From an uncultured Solirubrobacteraceae bacterium (GTDB taxonomy: Bacteria; Actinomycetota; Thermoleophilia; Solirubrobacterales; Solirubrobacteraceae): 16,001 nucleotides of DNA. Positions 13,886-16,001 of the stretch are shown piece by piece. The stretch spans positions 1-16,001 of the forward strand of contig CADCVT010000205.1 in assembly GCA_902806215.1 (NCBI GenBank). Reading direction: 5' to 3'. The first letter of the stretch is position 1, and the number at the start of each line of letters is the position of its first letter. The notes under the pieces were generated by a model. It was not told where the DNA came from. It did not search any database and saw only the letters and a program-made list of their open reading frames with translations. The translations under genes and the position numbers were made by a program.

Positions 13886-14667
13886 TGCGGTACGGACTGC
13901 TTGCCGACGTCCACGGCAACCTCCCGGCGCTCGACGCGGTGCTCGGCGCCCTCGGTGTCGCCGGCGTCGACGGCCTCTTGTGCGCCGGGGACATCGTCGG
14001 CTACGGACCGTTCCCGGACGAGTGCGTGGCGCGGATCGCGGCGAGCGGTGCCGTCACGGTCGCGGGCAATCACGACCTCATCGCGGTCGGCCGCCTCTCG
14101 AGCGAGCGATGCGGGCGCCTCGCTCGGGAGACGCTCGCGTGGACCCGCCGGCGCCTCGGCCGTGAGGCGCGTGACGTGCTCATCGGGCTGCCGCTGCGGG
14201 CCGAGGCCGGCGACGGGATCATCCTGACCCACGGCGCCCTCGGCGACCCGCAGCGGTACGTGCACAGCGCCGACGAAGCGCTTGCGCAGCTCGGCGAGGC
14301 CCCCGCGGCGAGGACTCTCGTCCTCGGGCACACTCACGTGCCGCTCGTCGTCGGTGACCCCGGATCCGAGCTCCTCCGCGGCGGCACCGGCACGGTGGAG
14401 CTCGGATCGTCCTCGCGGCACGCGATCAATCCCGGCGCAGTCGGGCAGAGCCGCTCACGCGACGGGCGCGCCCGCGCCGCGGTGCTCGACACCGAGGCCC
14501 GCACCGTGCAGCTGGTGGCTGTGGACTACGACGTCGGCGCCACCCGAGCTGCGTTGCGGGCGGCGAGGCTTCCCCCGTGGGCGTGTCACGTCCGGCCGGC
14601 ACGGTTCCCGGGCGAGTACCGCCTGCGCGAGATAGCCGGCCGGCGGGGCGGACTCAGGCGGCGGTGA
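13885..14667 (+). CDS. Calcineurin-like metallophosphoesterase (YfcE/MJ0936-like)
   Basis: A 260-residue single-domain phosphoesterase with the full two-metal site: ADVHGN (7-12; Asp8, His10), GDIVGYGP (35-42; Asp36), GNHD (61-64; Asn62, His63), THGAL (115-119; His116) and GHTHVP (148-153; His149, His151), then NPGAVGQSR (182-190). Relatives hydrolyse phosphodiesters or phosphomonoesters in the cytoplasm; there is no signal peptide. The ATG overlaps the ATP-grasp stop by one base (TGATG), so it is translationally coupled to that gene and probably serves the same pathway. Its 3' end overlaps the convergent HxlR gene by 14 bp. The C-terminal 30 residues are Arg-rich. Substrate cannot be told; removal of a phosphate from a pathway intermediate is a reasonable guess only. 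Confidence 0.9.
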   Translation: MRYGLLADVHGNLPALDAVLGALGVAGVDGLLCAGDIVGYGPFPDECVARIAASGAVTVAGNHDLIAVGRLSSERCGRLARETLAWTRRRLGREARDVLIGLPLRAEAGDGIILTHGALGDPQRYVHSADEALAQLGEAPAARTLVLGHTHVPLVVGDPGSELLRGGTGTVELGSSSRHAINPGAVGQSRSRDGRARAAVLDTEARTVQLVAVDYDVGATRAALRAARLPPWACHVRPARFPGEYRLREIAGRRGGLRRR

Positions 14668-15136
14668 GGCGCGCGCGGATGGCTTCGTCCGCTCCCGGGC
14701 CCGGCGCGGGCCGAACGTCGCGGGGGGTCAGCTCGGCGCCGCACGCGGCGCAAGTGCGGCGCGACGTGACCTCGCCGCCGCAGCCGTTGTGGCGGAGCAA
14801 GAGCGGCGGGCCGTCGTCGCTGCCGAGATGCCGGTCGCCCCACTGCATCAGCGACACGATCGTCGGCCACAGGTCGATGCCCATCTCGGTGAGCCGGTAC
14901 TCGTAGCGCTCGGGGCGCTCCTGATAGCGGCTGCGCTCGAGCAGCCCCGCCTCGACGAGACGTTGCAGCCGCGTGTTGAGCACGTTGCGTGCGACCCCGA
15001 GGCTGCGCTGGAAGTCATCGAACCGCCGGACACCGAGGAACGCGTCGCGCAGGATGAGGATCGTCCAGCGTTCGCCGATGATCTCGAGAGCCCGCGCAAC
15101 CGAGCAGGTCTGTCCGTCATACGTGTTGTGCAGCAC
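14654..15136 (-). CDS. HxlR-family winged-helix transcriptional regulator with a C-terminal Cys cluster
   Basis: A 160-residue DNA-binding protein. The HxlR domain spans about residues 5-105: YDGQTCSVARALEIIGERWTILILRDAFLG (6-35), RFDDFQRSLGVARNVLNTRLQRLVEAGLL (recognition helix) and the wing YEYRLTEMG. Cys11 is the conserved N-terminal cysteine that can act as a redox or electrophile sensor in relatives such as HypR and QorR. Residues 116-135 add HNGCGG and TCAACG, resembling a small zinc ribbon (Cys119, Cys129, Cys132), so there is a possible second sensing or metal site. The GTG start follows TACTAT by seven bases, so the mRNA may be leaderless. It diverges from the dehydrogenase gene, which it probably controls together with itself. 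Confidence 0.92.
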   Translation of the reverse strand: MLHNTYDGQTCSVARALEIIGERWTILILRDAFLGVRRFDDFQRSLGVARNVLNTRLQRLVEAGLLERSRYQERPERYEYRLTEMGIDLWPTIVSLMQWGDRHLGSDDGPPLLLRHNGCGGEVTSRRTCAACGAELTPRDVRPAPGPGADEAIRARLTAA

Positions 15137-15143
15137 CTTCGCG

Positions 15144-15149
15144 ATAGTA
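15144..15149 (-). promoter_or_regulatory. -10 element of the HxlR-family regulator gene (leaderless)
   Basis: TACTAT on the minus strand (fits TANNNT) ends seven bases before the GTG at 15136, the spacing at which transcription would begin on the start codon itself. No Shine-Dalgarno of good spacing is present. No clear -35 was found; that region is occupied by the dyad at 15153-15173. Confidence 0.45.
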
Positions 15150-15152
15150 GCG

Positions 15153-15173
15153 CCGGTTGCGTCATAGAACCGG
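15153..15173. promoter_or_regulatory. Candidate HxlR-family operator (21-bp dyad) in the divergent promoter region
   Basis: Perfect inverted repeat CCGGTT-N9-AACCGG in the 65-bp gap between the regulator and the dehydrogenase. It lies four bases upstream of the regulator's -10 and would cover its spacer and -35. It is about 15 bases upstream of the dehydrogenase -10. HxlR-family dimers bind short symmetric sites in such gaps, so one site could repress both promoters. Arms of six are short and could arise by chance in GC-rich DNA. Confidence 0.45.
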
Positions 15174-15187
15174 GGCTTGCGGACCTA

Positions 15188-15193
15188 TACCTT
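15188..15193 (+). promoter_or_regulatory. Possible -10 element of the dehydrogenase gene
   Basis: TACCTT (fits TANNNT), inside TATACCTT, ends eight bases before the GTG at 15202 and would give a leaderless mRNA. No Shine-Dalgarno precedes that GTG and no good -35 is seen, as expected if activity depends on a regulator. Confidence 0.4.
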
Positions 15194-15201
15194 CTGGCGT
15201 C

Positions 15202-16001
15202 GTGATCGAGGGCTTCACCTGGTTCGACGGCGCGCGCCGGGTGCGCTTCGGCCGCGGCGCCGTCGGCAGCGCCGCCGACCTGCTCGGGTCGGGCTACACG
15301 CTGCTCACCACGGAGCGCGCGCTGGCGTCCTCGCCCGCGATCGCCGAGGCCGCCGCGTCCGTCCATCATGTCGCAGCCGGCCCGGTCGACGAGCTATCGG
15401 CTGCGCTGCTCGACGAGGTCGACGACGAGGCCGAGCTGATCGTCGCCCTCGGCGGCGGGCGCGTCATCGACACAGCGAAGGCCGTCGCCGCCGGCCGCGG
15501 CGGGCGCCCGCGCGTCGCCGGGATCCCGACCACCCTGTCGGCCGCCGAGATGACGCGCAAGCACCGGCTCCCCACAGGCTCGGGCCCGCATGTCACGGGC
15601 GTGCGACCCGCGATCGTCGTCAACGATCCTGAGCTCTCGGCCTCGCAGCCGCCGGACGCCCTCGCCGCCAGCGCCGCGAACTCGCTCGCGCACGCGGTCG
15701 AGGGTGCGGTCACCGACCGCGCGAGCGTCGTCCCTCGCCTGGCGGCCGCCGAGGCCGTGCGGCTGACCGCCCGCGCGTACGGCATCGACGCGGTCGAGCC
15801 TCGGCCGGGCGGCGCGATGGGCGCCGCCGCCGACGACGAGGACGCCGACGCCGCCGACGACGCGCTCGCCCTCGCCGCGCTGCTCTCGGGCTCGACGATC
15901 GACTCCACCGGCTACGGCCTGCACCACGTGCTCAGCCAGACCCTCGTGCGGGTCGCCGGCGCCGCCCACGGCCAGGCCAACGCCGCGATGCTCCCGCACT
16001 C
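15202..16001 (+). CDS. Maleylacetate reductase/iron-containing alcohol dehydrogenase family protein, 3'-truncated by window edge
   Basis: 266 codons are visible, open to the window edge; family members usually have about 350-400. The NAD(P)-binding part has ALGGGRVIDTAKAVAAGRGG (82-101) and IPTTLSAAEMT (108-118). The metal-site half has ANSLAHAVEG (159-168) and GLHHVLSQTLVRVAGAAHGQANAAMLPH (239-266), with candidate ligand or active-site His164, His241 and His256. Asn160 stands where classical iron alcohol dehydrogenases have the metal-binding Asp, a feature I recall from maleylacetate reductases, which reduce maleylacetate in aromatic-ring breakdown. An acidic Ala/Asp insert at 208-221 is unusual. 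The start is GTG, with a possible leaderless promoter. The divergent HxlR-type regulator suggests substrate- or electrophile-induced expression. Exact substrate unknown. Confidence 0.87.
   Translation, partial: MIEGFTWFDGARRVRFGRGAVGSAADLLGSGYTLLTTERALASSPAIAEAAASVHHVAAGPVDELSAALLDEVDDEAELIVALGGGRVIDTAKAVAAGRGGRPRVAGIPTTLSAAEMTRKHRLPTGSGPHVTGVRPAIVVNDPELSASQPPDALAASAANSLAHAVEGAVTDRASVVPRLAAAEAVRLTARAYGIDAVEPRPGGAMGAAADDEDADAADDALALAALLSGSTIDSTGYGLHHVLSQTLVRVAGAAHGQANAAMLPH

Overview
The window is very GC-rich, with G or C at most third codon positions, frequent GTG and TTG starts and tightly overlapping operons. This fits a high-GC actinobacterium. The mix of a Wzx/Wzy-type glycan locus and a small LPxTG-anchored protein makes a Thermoleophilia-like lineage plausible, but that placement is an inference. 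No rRNA, tRNA, CRISPR array, insertion sequence or phage gene was seen.

Layout: (1) 1-710 (+) is the C-terminal part of an APH/choline-kinase-like phosphotransferase cut by the window edge. (2) 5670-791 (-) is a five-gene, translationally coupled operon: LegB-like NAD-dependent sugar dehydratase, sugar-1-phosphate nucleotidylyltransferase, ExoA-like family 2 glycosyltransferase, NodB-type polysaccharide deacetylase and Wzx-like flippase. (3) Divergent from it, 5763-7993 (+) carries a DegT/DnrJ/EryC1 sugar aminotransferase and a CelD/BioF2-type GNAT. (4) 10340-7996 (-) carries an O-antigen ligase/Wzy-like membrane protein with a C-terminal TPR region, followed by a small secreted LPFTG protein. 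(5) 10679-14667 (+) carries an initiating phosphoglycosyltransferase, a second CelD/BioF2 GNAT, an ATP-grasp ligase and a calcineurin-like phosphoesterase, the last three fused by stop/start overlaps. (6) At the right end a leaderless HxlR-family regulator (-) diverges from a maleylacetate reductase/iron-alcohol-dehydrogenase-like gene (+) that runs off the window. A 21-bp dyad lies between them.

Read together, regions 2-5 encode most of a surface glycan pathway. The nucleotidylyltransferase activates a sugar phosphate; the dehydratase, aminotransferase and an acyltransferase would make a 4-amino (acylamino)-4,6-dideoxy sugar. The phosphoglycosyltransferase loads the first sugar phosphate on undecaprenyl phosphate, the GT2 extends it, the NodB protein may de-N-acetylate it, Wzx flips it, and the Wzy/ligase polymerises or transfers it. 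The two GNATs and the ATP-grasp enzyme look like amide-forming tailoring enzymes. The most novel candidates are the GNAT/ATP-grasp/phosphoesterase module next to the phosphoglycosyltransferase, and the pairing of a TPR-bearing ligase with a small LPxTG protein. The HxlR/dehydrogenase pair seems to be a separate, self-contained redox or catabolic unit.
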